DNA of 64,000 nt from Kocuria marina (GTDB taxonomy: Bacteria; Actinomycetota; Actinomycetes; Actinomycetales; Micrococcaceae). The notes below the pieces were generated by a model, which made no database searches, was not told the origin of the DNA, and worked only from the letters and a program-made list of their open reading frames with translations. The stretch lies in the NCBI GenBank assembly GCA_014652975.1, contig BMZV01000002.1, positions 186,001-250,000 on the forward strand, in the 5' to 3' direction. The position numbers and the translations under genes were made by a program. Below, piece by piece: positions 26,414 to 36,025 of this stretch (positions are counted from its first letter, which is position 1; every line of letters begins with the position of its first letter).

Positions 26414-26809
26414 GTGTCATTCGGACAGCGCAAGCTTGATCGTTCCAAGCCGGAGATCGACTTCCCCCAGGACCCGGTTCCCACCGAGCTGCGGATCGTG
26501 GACGAGATCCAGGGCACCGGCCGGGAGGCGAAGGTCGGGGACACGGTCTCGTGCCACTACGTGGGTGTCACGTACTCGGGCGGCGAGGAGTTCGACGCCT
26601 CCTGGAACCGCGGTGAGCCGCTGGGCTTCACGGTGGGCGTGGGGCAGGTCATCCAGGGCTGGGACCAGGGTCTGCTGGGCATGAAGGTGGGTGGTCGGCG
26701 TCGGCTGGAGATCCCCTCCGAGCTGGCGTACGGCTCGCGCGGCGCCGGCGCCGTGATCGGCCCGGACGAGTCCCTGATCTTCGTGGTGGATCTGCTCGAC
26801 GTCCGCTGA
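26414..26809 (+). CDS. cytosolic FKBP-type peptidyl-prolyl isomerase
   Basis: 131 residues, a single FKBP domain with the full pattern: VSCHYVGVTYSGGEEFDASW, VIQGWDQGLLGMKVGGRRRLEIPSELAYG. It catalyses cis-trans isomerisation before proline and has no signal peptide. GTG start with the same GAAAGG site as the preceding FKBP gene, suggesting a duplicated leader. The stop TGA is directly followed by the ATG of pafBC, so the two are probably cotranscribed and coupled. Confidence 0.92.
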   Translation: MSFGQRKLDRSKPEIDFPQDPVPTELRIVDEIQGTGREAKVGDTVSCHYVGVTYSGGEEFDASWNRGEPLGFTVGVGQVIQGWDQGLLGMKVGGRRRLEIPSELAYGSRGAGAVIGPDESLIFVVDLLDVR

Positions 26810-29074
26810 ATGGCGCCCTCCGCGGGGCCCTCGGCGCGCCGTTCCACCACGGCGTCCGCTGAGCGGCTCCTCAACCTGCTGATCGCCCTGCTCGACCGCG
26901 AGTCCGGGTACACCCGTGAGCAGCTGCGCGCGATCGTGCCCGGTTACGACCGCGCCGGGAACCAGGACGCGTTCGAGCGCATGTTCGAGCGCGACAAGGC
27001 GCACCTGCGCTCACTCGGGTACCCGGTGGAGGAGATCCCGGACGACGACCCCTGGGCCTCGGACGCGCAGCTCACCCCGCGCTACCGCGTGCCCCGGGGC
27101 TCGTACCGGCTGCCCCGGGTACGGTTCAGTGCAGAGGAGTCCGCGGTGCTCGCCGTCGCGGCGGACGCGTGGAACGACGCTGCCCAGGACCGGCTCGCAC
27201 GCCGCGCCCTCGACAAGCTCGAACCGGCGCTCAGCGGCGAGGCCGCGCCGGGCCGGGACCTGCAGCCCACCGTGGCCGTGGCGGACCCCGCCTTCGAGCC
27301 GCTGCTCTCGGCAGTGCTTGCGCACCGCACAGTGCGCTTCGACTACGTGGACCGCACCGGGGCATTCTCCCAGCGCACGGTGCAGCCGTGGGGTGTGGGC
27401 TCCCGCTACGGAGCCTGGTACCTCGCGGGCTGGGACACGGACCGGCGTGCACAGCGCACGTTCCGGCTCTCCCGCATCATCTCCGAGGTGGAGACCACGC
27501 GCGAGACGTTCGAGCCGCCCCGGGACTTTTCCATGGGCGGTCAGCTCGCGCGCATGGTCAGCCAGCCGCCGCAGCTGTGCGTGGTGGTCCATGTCCGCCA
27601 GGGCGCGGGCCAGCTGCTGCGCCGCATTGCCGCGCCGTCCGACTCACCCGCGTGGCGGGCCCCCGAGGGCTACGACGCCGTGCAGCTCGCGGTGCACGAC
27701 ACCGAGTCCGCGGCGGAACACGTGTGCGCGGCGGGCCCGGACGCCCGGGTGCCCCGCGAACCCGTGCCCGGCGTTCGGGGCGACGCCGCACAGGGCGGGA
27801 GCGCCCCGACGGCCGAGGGCGGGCCGTCGACCGAACCCGATTCGACGAGCGACGACGCCCCGACCGCCGAGGACATCGCGACCCAGAACGCGGTCGCCGA
27901 CGCCGTGGCCCGCAGACTCCGTGACGCGCGGGCCTTCCAAGCGCGGATGCCCGGCGTGGACGTGCGTTGGGGCAAGCAGCGCCGTCACGGCGCGGCCAAG
28001 GCCAGCACCGAACAGCACCTCGCGCGGCTGCTACACATCGTGCGCCACGTCTACGCCCACCAGGGCGCGGAACTCGAGGAGACGGCCCGGCACTTCGGGA
28101 TCACGGACGCGGAACTCGTCAACGACCTGCAGACCCTGTTCGTGTGCGGGCGCCCGGGGCACATGCCGGACCAGCTCATCGACGCGTCCTGGGACGACGG
28201 CCACATCTACCTGGGCAACGCGCAGGAACTGTCCGAACCCGTGCGGTTGACCGTCCCCGAGGCCAGCGCGCTGCTCATGGGGTTGCAGACCCTGCAGGCC
28301 GTTCCGGGCGGTGACAGCAGGGTCGTGCGCTCGGCCATGCAGAAGGTCGCGACCGCCGCGGACGCGCTGCCGCTCGCGGACGCGCTTTCGGCACCGGACG
28401 CCGACGCCGCCGCGGAGCCCCGTGACAGCGCGCTCGTCACCCGCCTGCGGGACGCGATCAAGAACGGCCGGCGCGTGCGGTTGCAGTACCTCGTGGCCTC
28501 CCGGGACGAGGTCACGGAGCGGCATGTGGACCCCGTGCGGATGATCTTCTCGGACGGGCAGCAGTACGTGCGGGGCTGGTGCCTGCAGGCCAATGCGCCG
28601 CGCACGTTCCGCACCGACCGGATCGTGGGCTGCGAGGACGTGGGTGAGGCCGAGGTGCACCCGCGCATGGAATCGGAGGTGCGTTCGAGTATCCAACCGG
28701 CCAAGCGTCGTCCGGTCCAGGCCGTGGTCGTCACCGATCGGCGTGGGCGGTGGATCGTGGAGCATTACCACGCCAAGCGCTTCGTGGAGGTCTCCGTGCC
28801 CTCGGCACCGGGGGAGACGGAGGAATCCGACGCCGCGCCCCGGGAGGCGAACTCCCAGCCGATTCCCGGGTCCCGCGCACGCGCGGCGCGGGGGCCGCGT
28901 CCACTGCCCGAGTACGTGGCCGCGGAGGTGGACTTCCCCACACTGGATGCACTGTCGTCCCTGGTCACACGGCATGCGGGACACGTGGGCGTGGTCTCAC
29001 CGCCCGAGGCCGTGGCCGCCGTTGAACAGTGGTTGAACAGCAGTTGTCCCGAGCCCACCCCCGGGCGCCCGTAG
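26810..29074 (+). CDS. pafBC: PafBC, fused WYL-domain transcription activator
   Basis: 754 residues: two copies of the same plan in one chain, equal to PafB plus PafC. First half: winged helix (about 15-100) and WYL domain (FDYVDRTG..., WYLAGWDTD, about 170-240). An acidic linker at about 325-360. Second half: helix-turn-helix (about 400-470) and WYL domain (LQYLVASRD..., YVRGWCLQ, about 550-615). In mycobacteria PafBC drives the LexA-independent DNA-damage response. The WYL residues probably sense a ligand or single-stranded DNA. It directly abuts the FKBP stop. Confidence 0.93.
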   Translation: MAPSAGPSARRSTTASAERLLNLLIALLDRESGYTREQLRAIVPGYDRAGNQDAFERMFERDKAHLRSLGYPVEEIPDDDPWASDAQLTPRYRVPRGSYRLPRVRFSAEESAVLAVAADAWNDAAQDRLARRALDKLEPALSGEAAPGRDLQPTVAVADPAFEPLLSAVLAHRTVRFDYVDRTGAFSQRTVQPWGVGSRYGAWYLAGWDTDRRAQRTFRLSRIISEVETTRETFEPPRDFSMGGQLARMVSQPPQLCVVVHVRQGAGQLLRRIAAPSDSPAWRAPEGYDAVQLAVHDTESAAEHVCAAGPDARVPREPVPGVRGDAAQGGSAPTAEGGPSTEPDSTSDDAPTAEDIATQNAVADAVARRLRDARAFQARMPGVDVRWGKQRRHGAAKASTEQHLARLLHIVRHVYAHQGAELEETARHFGITDAELVNDLQTLFVCGRPGHMPDQLIDASWDDGHIYLGNAQELSEPVRLTVPEASALLMGLQTLQAVPGGDSRVVRSAMQKVATAADALPLADALSAPDADAAAEPRDSALVTRLRDAIKNGRRVRLQYLVASRDEVTERHVDPVRMIFSDGQQYVRGWCLQANAPRTFRTDRIVGCEDVGEAEVHPRMESEVRSSIQPAKRRPVQAVVVTDRRGRWIVEHYHAKRFVEVSVPSAPGETEESDAAPREANSQPIPGSRARAARGPRPLPEYVAAEVDFPTLDALSSLVTRHAGHVGVVSPPEAVAAVEQWLNSSCPEPTPGRP

Positions 29075-29086
29075 CCCTCGACTGCC

Positions 29087-29092
29087 TATACT
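29087..29092 (+). promoter_or_regulatory. -10 box TATACT, leaderless promoter before tatA region
   Basis: TATACT ends six bases before the ATG at 29099 and just 12 bases after the pafBC stop. Confidence 0.55.
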
Positions 29093-29098
29093 GGGGCC

Positions 29099-29479
29099 AT
29101 GCTGTGGTGGATGTGGGTCGTGCTGTGGACCGTTCTGGTCCTGGGCGCTGCCGCGTTCATCGGGTGGGTGCTCTACCGGGTCGTGCGCACGCAGGTGCTG
29201 CCCGCGCTGGACGAGATCGAGCGAAGCGGTACCGATTTCGCCACCCGCTGGAACGCCGCGGCCCAGGGACACTCCACGCCGTTGCGCACACCCGCCCCGC
29301 CAGCCATGTTCACCCCGGTGGACGAGACCCGCGCCGCCTACCGTAGCGGCCGGGACCAACGACAAACAGCTCGGCTCATCCGCAGGATGCAGCGCAGGGA
29401 CACCCTGGGGCAGCCCCAGAGGTATTCGGACGTGCGCCGGGTTGAACAGAAAGGACTCCGCCATGGGCCGCTTGTTTGA
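29099..29479 (+). CDS. hypothetical single-pass membrane protein upstream of tatA
   Basis: 126 residues, family not recognised. One hydrophobic helix (3-26, [20 protein letters not shown]) is followed by a charged cytosolic-looking region with a coiled stretch and a basic C terminus ([12 protein letters not shown]). It has its own leaderless promoter and its last 17 bases overlap tatA in another frame. The N-in helix plus amphipathic tail is TatA/TatB-like in shape but lacks the FGxxKLP hinge. Position suggests a role near the Tat translocase; this is inference. Confidence 0.7.
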   Translation: MLWWMWVVLWTVLVLGAAAFIGWVLYRVVRTQVLPALDEIERSGTDFATRWNAAAQGHSTPLRTPAPPAMFTPVDETRAAYRSGRDQRQTARLIRRMQRRDTLGQPQRYSDVRRVEQKGLRHGPLV

Positions 29480-29816
29480 CAGCCCCCTGACCCTCGTTTT
29501 GATCCTCGTGGTCATCCTGCTCCTCTTCGGTGCCCCCAAGCTGCCCGGGATGGCTCGTAGCCTGGGCCAGTCCCTGCGCATCTTCAAGTCCGAGGTCAAG
29601 GAGATGAAGCGCGACGACGATCCGAACGTGACCGTCAACGGCCAGCCGGTCGCCGATGGCCAGCCCGTCGCGGGCACCACCGCCGCGCAGTCGAGCACCC
29701 AGCCCACGGTGCAGCCCTCGGTGCAACAGCCGGCCGCCGAGCAGCCCACCGTGATCACCCCGCAGCCGGGCCAGCCCGCGCCCACCGTGGACCAGAACCA
29801 GCGCCCCACCGCCTGA
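29463..29816 (+). CDS. tatA: Sec-independent protein translocase TatA
   Basis: 117 residues. TatA oligomers form the pore of the twin-arginine translocase for folded proteins. The short transmembrane helix (8-24) is followed by the hinge [14 protein letters not shown] and an amphipathic helix ([16 protein letters not shown]). The C-terminal 60 residues are a Gln/Pro/Thr-rich disordered tail ([11 protein letters not shown]). AAAGGA precedes the ATG; the frame has an upstream TTG that is less likely. A GC-rich hairpin separates it from tatC. Confidence 0.95.
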   Translation: MGRLFDSPLTLVLILVVILLLFGAPKLPGMARSLGQSLRIFKSEVKEMKRDDDPNVTVNGQPVADGQPVAGTTAAQSSTQPTVQPSVQQPAAEQPTVITPQPGQPAPTVDQNQRPTA

Positions 29817-29844
29817 TCCCGGCATCGTCCGTCGGGACCCGCGC

Positions 29845-29870
29845 GGGGCCGAGCCGCACGGCTCGGCCCC
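29845..29870 (+). terminator. hairpin between tatA and tatC
   Basis: 12-bp stem GGGGCCGAGCCG with its complement around two bases, 29 bases after tatA. It may end part of the tatA transcripts, keeping TatA in excess over TatC. Confidence 0.5.
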
Positions 29871-29912
29871 GTCGCATGCGGGTGAACGGCCCGTCAGAGA
29901 GGACAGGGACCC

Positions 29913-30824
29913 ATGTCCACCACGGATTCCGGGAAGGCCCCCGGTTCCACCCGGCAACAGCGCCGGGAACGCCGCAAGAGCACGTCGCGGCGGCACAACC
30001 CGCAGGCCCAGATGGCGCTCAAGGAGCACCTGCGGGAACTGCGTAACCGCCTCATCAAGTCCGCCGTGGCCACCGTGCTGGGCGCGGTGCTCGGCTTCAT
30101 GGCGTACGAGCCGTTCATGCAGTACATCACCGAGCCGCTGCAGCGCCTGGCCGAGTCCGGGCGCACCGCGACCATCAACTACTCCTCGGTGGGCGGGTCC
30201 TTTAACATCATGGTGGAGGTCGCCGTGGTGCTCGGGCTGATCTTCGCGTCGCCGGTGTGGCTGTACCAGTTGTGGGCGTTCATCACGCCCGCGCTGCACA
30301 AGAACGAACGCCGCTACGCCATGGGCTTCCTCGCCGCGGCGATCCCCTTGTTCCTGGGTGGGTGCGCCCTGGCCGTGACCGCGCTGCCCGCGGCCGTCTA
30401 CGCGCTCACCGCGTTCACGCCCGAGGGCGGGGCGAACTTCGTGGAGGCCGGGATCTACCTGCGCTTCTTCCTTCAGCTCATCCTGACGTTCGGGATCTCG
30501 TGCGTGGTCCCCGTGCTGCTCGTGGGTCTCAACGTGCTGGGCCTGCTGTCCGGGCGCACCGTGCTCAAGGCGTGGCGGATTGTGGTGGTGGTCGTTCTCG
30601 TGATCGCCGCGATGGCCGCGCCGGGTCCGGATCCCGTGACCATGCTCTACCTGGCCATCCCGCTGCTGGTGCTGTTCTTCGTGGCCGTGGGGCTGTGTCT
30701 GTACCTGGACCGGCGTCGCGCCAAGAAGCAGGCCCGGCAGGCCGCCGCGACCGGTGCCAACGCGGACCGGGGAACCTCGGCGGAAGCGCTGCGCTCGATG
30801 GGCAGCACCGCCCACCAAGACTGA
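29913..30824 (+). CDS. tatC: Sec-independent protein translocase TatC
   Basis: 303 residues with about six membrane helices. TatC is the receptor for twin-arginine signal peptides. The N-terminal signature MALKEHLRELRNRLIKS and the strand after it are intact, as are WLYQLWAFITPALHKNERR and the proline-rich end of the fifth helix (AAPGPDPVTMLYLAIPL). The N terminus carries a basic 30-residue extension. ATG behind AGAGGACAGGG. Upstream of helY, as in mycobacteria. Confidence 0.95.
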   Translation: MSTTDSGKAPGSTRQQRRERRKSTSRRHNPQAQMALKEHLRELRNRLIKSAVATVLGAVLGFMAYEPFMQYITEPLQRLAESGRTATINYSSVGGSFNIMVEVAVVLGLIFASPVWLYQLWAFITPALHKNERRYAMGFLAAAIPLFLGGCALAVTALPAAVYALTAFTPEGGANFVEAGIYLRFFLQLILTFGISCVVPVLLVGLNVLGLLSGRTVLKAWRIVVVVVLVIAAMAAPGPDPVTMLYLAIPLLVLFFVAVGLCLYLDRRRAKKQARQAAATGANADRGTSAEALRSMGSTAHQD

Positions 30825-30859
30825 TCCGCCCCGATTCCCGGGGTGTCAGAGGCACCGCG

Positions 30860-30865
30860 TAGGGT
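30860..30865 (+). promoter_or_regulatory. -10 box TAGGGT, leaderless helY promoter
   Basis: TAGGGT ends six bases before the ATG at 30872. Confidence 0.5.
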
Positions 30866-30871
30866 GGGAGC

Positions 30872-33700
30872 ATGTCTTCCCCCGCCGAACGGTACATTGC
30901 CGCGAAGGCTCGCGCGGCCCACGTGAGCACGGAGCTGTCGGCCTTCGAGAACACCGTGGACTTCGAACTGGACCCGTTCCAAACGCAGGGGTGCCGCGCT
31001 CTCGAGGAGGGCCGGGGAGTGCTCGTGGCCGCCCCCACGGGCGCGGGAAAGACCGTGGTGGGGGAGTTCGCGATTCACCTCGCACTGACCCGGGGTAAGA
31101 AGGCCTTCTACACCACGCCCATCAAGGCGTTGAGCAATCAGAAGTTCCACGAGTTCTCGCGCCGCTGGGGCTCGGACCGTGTGGGTCTGCTCACGGGTGA
31201 TACGTCCGTGAACTCGGAAGCGGACGTGGTCGTGATGACCACCGAGGTGCTGCGCAACATGCTTTACGCGGGCTCGTCCACCCTGGCGAACCTGGGGTTC
31301 GTGGTCATGGACGAGGTGCACTACCTCGCAGACCGCTTCCGCGGTGCGGTGTGGGAAGAGGTCATCATCCACCTGCCCGAGCACGTCCAGCTCGCGTCCC
31401 TGTCCGCGACCGTCTCCAACGCCGAGGAATTCGGTGCGTGGCTCGACGACGTCCGCGGCAGCACCGACGTGGTGGTCTCCGAACACCGTCCGGTCCCGCT
31501 GTGGCAGCACGTCCAGGTGGGGCCGCAGCTGCTGGACCTGTTCGTGGACGACACCACGGTCGAGGAGGCCGCGCAGCGCCACTCGGACAAACACCGGGAC
31601 GAACCCGAGGTCAACCCCGAGCTGCTGCGGTTGTTCCGCGCCCAGCATCCCCGCGGGGGTCGGTCGGGTGGGCGCGGACCGGGTCACCGCAATCGCCGTC
31701 GTCACGGCGGCCGCCACCAGGAGCCCCGCACCGGGCGGCAGGAGCGGATCTCCCGCCCCCAGCTGTTGCGCCGGCTCGACGCCGAGGCCCTGCTGCCCGC
31801 CATCACCTTCATCTTCTCCCGCGCCGGGTGCGACGCCGCCGTGGCACAGTGCGTGGCCGCGGACCTGTGGCTCACCACGCCGCAGGAGCAGCGCACCCTG
31901 CGCGCGTTCGCGGCGGAGGCTACCGCGCACATGTCCACCGCGGACCTCGCGGCGCTGAACTACGAGGACTGGTACCAGGGCCTCATCCGGGGGATCTCCG
32001 CCCACCACGCGGGCATGCTGCCCGTGTTCAAAGAAGTGGTCGAGCAGCTGTTCTCGGAGGGGCTCATCAAGGCCGTGTTCGCCACGGAGACCCTGGCGCT
32101 CGGGATCAACATGCCGGCCCGTTCCGTGGTGCTCGAACGCCTCGACAAGTTCAACGGTGAGGCCCGCGTGGACATCACCCCGGGGGAGTACACCCAGCTC
32201 ACGGGGCGCGCGGGCCGGCGCGGGATCGACGTCGAGGGCCACGCCGTGGTGCTGTGGCGGGACGGGATGAACCCCCAGGCCGTCGCGGGACTCGCGTCCA
32301 CGCGCACGTACCCGCTGAACTCGAGCTTCCGGCCCACATACAACATGTCCACCAACCTCATCGCGCGCTACGGGGCCAAACGCTCCCGGTCCATCCTGGA
32401 GACCTCGTTCGCGCAGTTCCAGGCGGACCGCTCGGTCGTGGGCCTGGCCAAACGGGTGCGCTCCCAGGAGAAGACCCTCGAGGGCTACCGGGACGCCATG
32501 ACGTGCCACCTGGGCGACTTCACCGAGTACGCTGCGCTCCGCCGTGAGCTCACGGCCGAGGAGAAGTCCGCGAGCAAGTCCCGCTCGGCGCGTCAACGTA
32601 ACGACGCCGCGGTGGCCCTGCAGGACCTGCTGCCCGGGGACGTGATCGAGATCCCTCAGGGCCGCAACGCCGGGTGGGCCGTGGTGCTGCGCGAGGACGC
32701 GCACCCCTTCGACCCGCGCCCCCACATTCTCACGGTGGACGGCAAACTGCGCCGGGTGGGTGTCAACGACCTGGACGGTTCCCTGGAACCCGAATCCCGG
32801 ATCCGGATCCCCAAGCACTTCTCGGGGAAGTCCCCCCAGGAACGCAAGGACCTCGCCGCGACCGTGCGGGCCGCGTTGCACGAGCACCGTCCCGCGCGCG
32901 CCCGCTCGGGCGGTCACGCGATCCGCTTCGACCGGGGGACCTCCGCGCGCGATCACCGGATCGAGGACCTGCGCCGACGGTTGCGTTCGCACCCGTGTCA
33001 TGGTTGTTCGGACCGCGAACAACACGCCCGCTGGGCGGAGCGCGCGTGGAAGCTCGAGAAGGACACCCAGGCACTGCGTAAGCAGATCGCCGGGCGCACC
33101 GGGAGCATCGCCGCGACCTTCGACCGCGTGTGCGCGGTGCTCACGCACTTCGAGTACCTCAACCCGGACGAATCCGGCCACCTGCAGCCCACCGCGGCGG
33201 GCGAACAGTTGCGCCGGCTCTACGGTGAGCGGGACCTGCTCCTCGCACTGTGCCTGCGGGACGGCTTCCTGGACGGACTGGACGCCCCCGGACTTGCCGG
33301 TGTCATGACCGCACTCGTCTACCAGCCCCGGCGCGAGGACCAGGGCGCGCGTCCCAAGATGCCCACGGCCCACATGGAGGAATCCGTCCAGATCCTGCTC
33401 CACAACTGGTCGGTGCTCTCCGCGCGCGAGGCCGAGCACCGATTGCCGCTCACCGCCGCCCCCGAGCTGGGGCTCGCGGACGCCATGTACCGCTGGGCCC
33501 GGGGCGCCACCCTGACCCGGACGCTCACCGGCACGGACTTGGCCGCGGGGGATTTCGTGCGCTGGGCCAAACAGACCGTGGACGTCCTGGACCAGTTACG
33601 CGGCGTGGAAGGGCTCGATCCCGAGCTGCGCGAGACCGCGGACCGGGCCATCGAAGCCGTGCGCCGCGGCGTCGTCGAGTACAGCGTCTTCGACCAGTAG
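30872..33700 (+). CDS. helY: Ski2-like DEAD/DEAH-box RNA helicase HelY
   Basis: 942 residues. Superfamily 2 helicase of the Ski2/Mtr4 type: motif I APTGAGKT, motif II MDEVHYL, motif III LSATVSN, and motif VI TGRAGRRGID, followed by a long C-terminal region (DSHCT-like domain at the end, LDPELRETADRAIEAVRRGV). An insert at about 265-295 is Arg/Gly/His-rich and may bind RNA. Mycobacterial HelY is the close relative, and the tatA-tatC-helY order is conserved. The start codon directly follows a -10 box, predicting a leaderless mRNA. Confidence 0.95.
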   Translation: MSSPAERYIAAKARAAHVSTELSAFENTVDFELDPFQTQGCRALEEGRGVLVAAPTGAGKTVVGEFAIHLALTRGKKAFYTTPIKALSNQKFHEFSRRWGSDRVGLLTGDTSVNSEADVVVMTTEVLRNMLYAGSSTLANLGFVVMDEVHYLADRFRGAVWEEVIIHLPEHVQLASLSATVSNAEEFGAWLDDVRGSTDVVVSEHRPVPLWQHVQVGPQLLDLFVDDTTVEEAAQRHSDKHRDEPEVNPELLRLFRAQHPRGGRSGGRGPGHRNRRRHGGRHQEPRTGRQERISRPQLLRRLDAEALLPAITFIFSRAGCDAAVAQCVAADLWLTTPQEQRTLRAFAAEATAHMSTADLAALNYEDWYQGLIRGISAHHAGMLPVFKEVVEQLFSEGLIKAVFATETLALGINMPARSVVLERLDKFNGEARVDITPGEYTQLTGRAGRRGIDVEGHAVVLWRDGMNPQAVAGLASTRTYPLNSSFRPTYNMSTNLIARYGAKRSRSILETSFAQFQADRSVVGLAKRVRSQEKTLEGYRDAMTCHLGDFTEYAALRRELTAEEKSASKSRSARQRNDAAVALQDLLPGDVIEIPQGRNAGWAVVLREDAHPFDPRPHILTVDGKLRRVGVNDLDGSLEPESRIRIPKHFSGKSPQERKDLAATVRAALHEHRPARARSGGHAIRFDRGTSARDHRIEDLRRRLRSHPCHGCSDREQHARWAERAWKLEKDTQALRKQIAGRTGSIAATFDRVCAVLTHFEYLNPDESGHLQPTAAGEQLRRLYGERDLLLALCLRDGFLDGLDAPGLAGVMTALVYQPRREDQGARPKMPTAHMEESVQILLHNWSVLSAREAEHRLPLTAAPELGLADAMYRWARGATLTRTLTGTDLAAGDFVRWAKQTVDVLDQLRGVEGLDPELRETADRAIEAVRRGVVEYSVFDQ

Positions 33701-33748
33701 GACAATGCCGGGCGCGGGGGTTCCGCACGCCCGGTCGGAGGGAATCAC

Positions 33749-35011
33749 GTGAAGTCAGAACAACAAGCCGTGCGGGTGTGGATCAACGGATCGGTGTACT
33801 CGCCCGCTGACCCGTTCGCCACCGCCATCCTCCTGGACGGCGCGACCGTGGCGTGGGTCGGTTCCGACGACGCCGCCCGGGCCATGGCCGGCGCGGACGT
33901 CACCCCGGGAGACCTGCGGGCCGCGGTGGTCACCCCCGCGTTCGTCGCCCACCACCAAGTGGTCGGGTCCGGGCAGCTTCCGCGCGCCGAGCACGGCTAC
34001 GGAGCCGTGGAACTGGTGAGCTCGGACCCCGACGCGCTCGACGCCGCGACGCGGGAGGTCCGCGCGGACGGGCTGCACGCCCTGCCGATCCTGGTGCGCC
34101 GCGCGCGGGACACCGACGAGCTCAACCCCTCGGCACTGCCGTCGCCCGCCCTGGGGTTCGACGCCGCTGCGTTCGGTGATCCCGCTGCTCTGGCCGATGC
34201 CGCGCGGGAGCACCTCGTGGTATGCACGCGAGTGGGGCTGCAAGCGGTGCTCGTTCTGCCCCCGTCCGGGGACGGCGCGTCGGAGAGTGGCTCGTTCGGG
34301 GACGACCCGTCCGGAAGCCGACTGTCCGGGAACGAGTTGTCCGGGAGCGACGCCTCCGGCAACGACCGCCCCGAGGACGATCCGGACGAGACCGCGGGGG
34401 AGGACAAGGCGTCGACGGAAGATGCGTCGTCGTCGGGGGATCCCCTCGTTGACGCGTTGCTGGACGCCGCGGACGCCGCCGCGGAGGAACTCGGCGGCCG
34501 GGCGTTCCATGCGCGGGGGCACCGGATCGTGGGCGTCGAACGGTTGTCCGAGGCCCAGTGCGAACACCTGGCCGATCTGGCGATCACCGTCTCGTGCGTG
34601 CCCGGACGGGCGCCGCTGCGGGACCTGTCCCGTGCCGGTGTGCCCGTGACGCTCATGACCGACGACCCCAATCCGTGGACCGCCGTCAAGGCGGCCCTCG
34701 AGGCACCCGACGAGCACCTGCGCACCTCCGCGCGCGCTGCGTTCCTGGCTCTGACCCGCGGGGTGTGGCGCGCTCACCGCGGGGGCACACCCCTCGCGGG
34801 GCAGCTCGCACCGGGCGCGGAGGCCACGCTCGCGGTGTGGGACGCCGAATCCGTCATGGTGCAACAGGCCCAGGGCACGGGCGCGTCGTGGAGCACGGAC
34901 CCGCGGGCGCGCACGCCCGTCCTGCCCGCGCTCGACGATTCCCGCTTGCCGCGGTGCGAGGCCACCGTGGTGGCCGGGACGCTCGTGAGCGGCGCGGAAC
35001 CGCGCCCGTGA
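33749..35011 (+). CDS. amidohydrolase-like protein, catalytic site apparently lost
   Basis: 420 residues. The start (VRVWINGSVYSPADPFATAILLDGATVAWVG) and the end (GQLAPGAEATLAVWDAESV) match the composite beta-sandwich of metal-dependent amidohydrolases. The metal motif that should follow the first strand is replaced by TPAFVAHHQVV instead of the normal PGFVDxHxH. Residues about 172-235 are a Ser/Gly/Asp-rich insert made of imperfect repeats of DDPSGS/SGNELSG type. MTDDPNPWT near the end keeps the C-terminal aspartate. Function unknown; perhaps a scaffold or a divergent enzyme. GGAGGG precedes the GTG. Confidence 0.75.
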   Translation: MKSEQQAVRVWINGSVYSPADPFATAILLDGATVAWVGSDDAARAMAGADVTPGDLRAAVVTPAFVAHHQVVGSGQLPRAEHGYGAVELVSSDPDALDAATREVRADGLHALPILVRRARDTDELNPSALPSPALGFDAAAFGDPAALADAAREHLVVCTRVGLQAVLVLPPSGDGASESGSFGDDPSGSRLSGNELSGSDASGNDRPEDDPDETAGEDKASTEDASSSGDPLVDALLDAADAAAEELGGRAFHARGHRIVGVERLSEAQCEHLADLAITVSCVPGRAPLRDLSRAGVPVTLMTDDPNPWTAVKAALEAPDEHLRTSARAAFLALTRGVWRAHRGGTPLAGQLAPGAEATLAVWDAESVMVQQAQGTGASWSTDPRARTPVLPALDDSRLPRCEATVVAGTLVSGAEPRP

Positions 35012-35049
35012 CGTAGCGTTTTCATCTTGGTCCTGATCGCCCCTGACGT

Positions 35050-35055
35050 TAGACT
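35050..35055 (+). promoter_or_regulatory. -10 box TAGACT, ppm1 promoter
   Basis: TAGACT (in GTTAGACTGAG) about 145 bases before the ppm1 GTG. The same hexamer precedes rel, hisS and aspS. Confidence 0.45.
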
Positions 35056-35105
35056 GAGTTCTTACTGCCGGGTGGGTTCATCCGTCCTTAGAAAACAGCG
35101 CGCGC

Positions 35106-35173
35106 CCTTCGGGCCGCTCTGGTCCGAAGGCGGATGGGCCCGCCCAGTGGTCTGTCCGGGCTCGGGTGCCCGG
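35106..35173 (+). promoter_or_regulatory. structured 5' leader of ppm1
   Basis: Two hairpins lie in the predicted leader: CCTTCGG/CCGAAGG (35106-35112 with 35124-35130) and CCGGGC/GCCCGG (35156-35161 with 35168-35173). No known riboswitch is recognised. Confidence 0.35.
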
Positions 35174-35199
35174 CTACCAGCGGCATGAAAGGACGCCCG

Positions 35200-35940
35200 G
35201 TGCGAGTTCTCACCATCATCCCCACGTACAACGAACGTGAACCGTTGCCCACGGTCATCAAGCGGCTGCGCGCCACCGTGCCGGACGCCCACGTGCTGGT
35301 CGCCGACGACAACAGCCCGGACGGTACCGGTGACATGGCCGATGCCATGGCCGAGCGGGACGGCAACATCCACGTCCTGCACCGACCCGCCAAGGAGGGC
35401 CTGGGGCCTGCGTACCTGGCCGGTTTCGCGTGGGGTCTCGAGCGCGACTACGACGTCCTCGTGGAGATGGACGCGGACTGCTCCCACCAGCCCGAGCAGT
35501 TGCCGTTGCTGCTCGACGCCGTGGAGCAGGGCGCGGACATGGCCATCGGTTCGCGCTACGTCCCGGGTGGACGCACCGAGAACTGGCCGCTGCAGCGACA
35601 GCTGATCTCGCGCGGTGGCAACATCTACTCGCGTGTCCTGCTGGGCACGTCCATCCACGACATCACGGGTGGCTTCCGCGCCTACCGGGACACCACGTTG
35701 CGGGCCCTGGACCTGGACTCGGTCCGCTCGCGCGGCTACTGCTTCCAGATCGACCTCGCGTGGCGCGCCGAGCGCCTGGGGCTGAAGATCGTGGAGGTGC
35801 CCATCACGTTCGTCGAACGCGAGGAGGGTGCGTCCAAGATGAGCAACGACGTCACCGTGGAGGCCGCCACGAGCGTGGCCAAGTGGGGCCTCACGGCCCG
35901 TGCGCGCACGCTCGCTGGGAAGCTGGGCCTGGGCCGCTGA
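35200..35940 (+). CDS. ppm1: polyprenol-phosphate mannosyltransferase (Ppm1/DPM1-like GT2)
   Basis: 246-residue family 2 glycosyltransferase, soluble DPM1 type. It should move mannose from GDP-mannose to polyprenyl phosphate, feeding protein or lipoglycan mannosylation. Motifs: [24 protein letters not shown], the metal-binding [21 protein letters not shown], and SRGGNIYSR...GFRAYR. It lacks the C-terminal membrane domain and the apolipoprotein acyltransferase domain fused to Ppm1 in M. tuberculosis. GTG 35200 is chosen because AAGGA lies seven bases upstream. A 21-bp terminator stem follows. Confidence 0.9.
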   Translation: MRVLTIIPTYNEREPLPTVIKRLRATVPDAHVLVADDNSPDGTGDMADAMAERDGNIHVLHRPAKEGLGPAYLAGFAWGLERDYDVLVEMDADCSHQPEQLPLLLDAVEQGADMAIGSRYVPGGRTENWPLQRQLISRGGNIYSRVLLGTSIHDITGGFRAYRDTTLRALDLDSVRSRGYCFQIDLAWRAERLGLKIVEVPITFVEREEGASKMSNDVTVEAATSVAKWGLTARARTLAGKLGLGR

Positions 35941-36025
35941 CCGGGCCGCTGCTCCGTGCCCGGCCGGCTCGCGGGTCGGTTCGAGCCACCGCGCCGGCAT
36001 CGGCTCGCGCGCACCTGCTGTTCGT

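Noticed and set aside
30647-33439. 930-codon minus-strand frame opposite helY (and similar long frames opposite trmI/arc, ruvA/ruvB, secD and aspS)
   Set aside because: Long open antisense frames are normal in genes with high third-position GC; the translations are Arg/Gly/His-rich and match no family, while the opposite strand encodes clear proteins.
35975-35995. GGTTCGAGCC, resembling a tRNA T-loop
   Set aside because: The flanks do not form a T-arm stem and no acceptor, D or anticodon arm can be built around it.
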